Positions 33,101-33,818 of a DNA stretch of 33,818 nucleotides are shown here, in pieces. How positions within the stretch are numbered: position 1 is the first letter of the stretch; every line of letters begins with the position of its first letter. This stretch comes from Microcella sp. Lineage in GTDB: Bacteria > Actinomycetota > Actinomycetes > Actinomycetales > Microbacteriaceae. The DNA lies in contig JAOASR010000068.1 of NCBI GenBank assembly GCA_030158585.1, positions 1-33,818 of the forward strand, in the 5' to 3' direction. The notes below the pieces were generated by a model. That model was not told where the DNA came from. It was given only the letters and a program-made list of their open reading frames with translations, and made no database searches. The position numbers and the translations under genes were made by a program.

Positions 33101-33818
33101 GTGACGGGTCTGTCGCAGGGTGATGTGTTCCTGCGGGTCCGCACCGGTGCTCAGACGTTCGACGTGCCGAATTCGGGTGCTGCGGGTGGGGCGCTGTTCG
33201 AGGTCGATCTGACGCAGCTCACCCAGCAGGGCACCTGGTACGACCTCGTGGTCGGGGTGACCTCGACGGGGGTGCTGACGGATCTGAAGACCTCGATGGC
33301 CGACATGAACTCGACGCTGACGCTGGGTGCGCGCACCTATGGCTTCCGTGAGTTCAATGGCGACCTGAAGGTGGTCTTCGAACCGGCGGCAGAGGGTTCG
33401 GTGTCGATCGCCTCGGCCGAGATCGTCGACGTCGAGGGCGTGCCGACGCTGCGGGTCGAGGGCACGACGACCGGCCTCTCGAGCGGCGACGTGTTCCTGC
33501 GGGTGCGCACCGGCAGCCAGACGATCGACGTGCCGAACGCGGGTGCTGCGGGTGCGGCGCTGTTCGAGCTCGACCTGTCGCAGCTCACGCAGCAGGACAC
33601 CTGGTACGACCTCGTGGTCGGCATCACCTCGACCGGTGTGCTGACGGATCTGAAGGACACGATGGCCGACATGTCGACGTCGCTGACGCTGGGCGGTCGC
33701 ACCTACGAGTTCCGCGAGTTCTGGGGCGACCTGAAGGTGAACTTCGCGGCGGCGGCGCCCGGGTCGGTGTCGATCGCCTCGGCCGAGATCGTCGACGTCG
33801 AGGGCGTGCCGACGCTGC
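30134..33818 (+). CDS. Giant exported tandem-repeat protein (partial, runs off the window)
   Basis: This gene is absent from the ORF track because it has no stop before the window end; at least 1228 codons are open. ATG 30134 has AGGAG (30122-30126) 7 bases upstream, overlapping the GH30 stop codon. The protein begins with a signal or anchor segment (VAIAGSVVGAVALGTAGVLLATML, about 6-29). A unique region (about 35-210) follows, then repeats of 122 residues to the edge. The best-conserved unit contains YGFREFNGDLKVVFD, GVPTLRV, GDVFLRVRT and TWYDLVVG. No cysteine is seen in the repeats, and the alternating pattern suggests an all-beta Ig-like fold. I do not recognise the family. Position after two GH30 genes suggests polysaccharide binding or adhesion, but a C-terminal enzyme domain beyond the window cannot be excluded. 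Confidence 0.9.
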   Translation, partial: MPIRPVAIAGSVVGAVALGTAGVLLATMLTPGAPVQPFVATELGDVRITQQSSTAYDIDVVLPDGMDGTEDMTVALTSNDEGDDAVALNATVNAGRVLIDDVELEPGDHFLWVETAETTVSTPITIPDMKPFIWLDGEVPNIQFNQEGQSSWSSYVDPEGKNVFRSAARTFDESATPIAESLPITETDFRDENHSAAEPYYYLVFTGKSGASTFVTAPLFTSATQGDVDVTFALEDDEPVALITGSVFAKEEAVDRTLSLRVGNFDPADASATFVVENSADPVDPTAFAFRVPLSGLEPGSNNLVLFLEEDGTMLEWSIRAPELDMSRSLEVGDTVYGVASPDALQLTRVDLAYRDLAFSLGTSGDAAFLSVSGRFTDAFADAGTALIIKEVDGESYTVVDRNAAADRFSYSFPLAQLSKPTVWYDIEFFNPQTEVMSPILASSVADFRQWVQAENRTYALADFQGMTKVFFERFPYRDASIDLQVIGGEAMLVATGTLVDVASSDAFLRLRTGDDVAADVRNLSTVPGQFLFRFPLRELSEPRTWYDAVLGLRTNDSFHDFLTTSVADMGKTITVGERTYGFREWNGQLKVAFDLTIGDIDLTSAELVEVDGKPVLRVAGSMQGLAQNDVFLRVRTEGQSFDAPNRASSAGEIRFDLDLSSMSKADTWYDVVIGNVPEGSLTDLVPAITDLSQTIRVDGREYGFRVFNDQLKVVFAPRTGEITMTSGELLDVDGVPTLRVIGTLAGLAKGDVFLRVRTEGFSYDTPNTATAAGAVQFDVDVSGLQRAGVWHDLVIGNERDGSLTDLSPAIVDMGETLNLGGREYGFREFNGQLKVVFDPRVGSVTVASGELLDLGGVPTLRVAGQIAGVASSEVFLRVRTDGQSFDVPNTAAVAGEMRFDADLSALTKSGTWYDLLVGNASDGSLVDLTTSVVDMNSTLTLGGRTYGFREFNGDLKVVFDPAAEGSVSVSQASFVDLAGVPTLRVEGSVTGLSQGDVFLRVRTGAQTFDVPNSGAAGGALFEVDLTQLTQQGTWYDLVVGVTSTGVLTDLKTSMADMNSTLTLGARTYGFREFNGDLKVVFEPAAEGSVSIASAEIVDVEGVPTLRVEGTTTGLSSGDVFLRVRTGSQTIDVPNAGAAGAALFELDLSQLTQQDTWYDLVVGITSTGVLTDLKDTMADMSTSLTLGGRTYEFREFWGDLKVNFAAAAPGSVSIASAEIVDVEGVPTL
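31130..33818 (+). repeat. Tandem 366-bp repeats (122 codons) inside the giant protein gene
   Basis: The conserved tyrosine codon of the unit falls at 31142, 31508, 31874, 32240, 32606, 32972, 33338 and 33704, exactly 366 bp apart each time. That gives seven full units and a partial eighth; a more diverged unit seems to precede them from about 30776. The first two units keep only the hydrophobic pattern. Units from 32606 on are increasingly alike. Around 32965-33040 and 33331-33406 the DNA is nearly identical, with only about two mismatches over 75 bases. The 50 bases ending the window match those ending at 33452. Recent in-frame duplication is evident on the C-terminal side. Confidence 0.93.

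Noticed and set aside
31192-33702. Chain of minus-strand frames sharing an RTRRNTS motif, with the same repeat period
   Set aside because: They are antisense shadows of the 366-bp repeats of the plus-strand giant gene; they have no start signals or recognisable domains, and the sense frame is continuous.
31130-33818. Repeat array considered as CRISPR or satellite DNA
   Set aside because: Units are 366 bp, contiguous without spacers, in frame, and encode a consistent protein repeat.

Overview
The window looks like chromosomal DNA of a high-GC Gram-positive actinobacterium, most likely a member of the Microbacteriaceae. This rests on very strong G/C bias at third codon positions, frequent GTG starts, 4-base ATGA/GTGA gene overlaps, TANNNT -10 boxes 6-7 bases before a start codon (leaderless genes), and LAxTG-type sorting signals of the sortase E class. 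I see no phage or plasmid genes and no transposase. All calls come from reading the sequence; no database search was run.

Layout. 1-2627: a possible insertion-sequence scar, a terminator hairpin, a perfect palindrome, then a poly-gamma-glutamate-synthase-like pair, pgsB and a double-length pgsC. 2624-4306 (-): a membrane PAS histidine kinase without a partner regulator. 4420-4492: tRNA-Arg(ACG) with its own promoter and terminator. 4537-6050: divergent threonylcarbamoyl-AMP synthase and a DoxX-like membrane protein. 6145-12943: a tightly packed seven-gene operon, etfB-etfA-cytochrome b-acyl-CoA dehydrogenase-3-hydroxyisobutyryl-CoA hydrolase-mmsB-enoyl-CoA hydratase. It reads as valine/isobutyryl-CoA catabolism with its own electron-transfer chain, and a convergent MarR regulator follows. 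13617-20809: a small membrane protein, an RCC1 beta-propeller surface protein with an LAATG anchor, acetyl-CoA synthetase, an acidic secreted protein, and a second LAATG-anchored surface protein. 20819-22668: pseudouridine degradation (psuG, psuK).

22685-33818: the most interesting part, a carbohydrate-utilisation locus. A divergent ROK repressor faces a sugar ABC importer (binding lipoprotein and two permeases, no ATPase), a cytosolic GH30 glycosidase, a GH30 lipoprotein with its own promoter and palindrome, and a very large exported protein. That last gene is open from 30134 to the window end (1228 codons or more) and is missing from the ORF track because no stop is reached. It is built of tandem repeats with an exact 366-bp (122-residue) period, diverged at the N-terminal side and nearly identical at DNA level at the C-terminal side. 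Its ribosome-binding site touches the stop of the GH30 lipoprotein gene. The simplest reading is surface capture and cleavage of a beta-glucan-like or other polymer by the repeat protein and lipoprotein GH30, uptake by the ABC importer, and final hydrolysis inside by the first GH30. A ROK-type operator in the divergent promoter, and possibly a second site before the GH30 lipoprotein gene, would control it.
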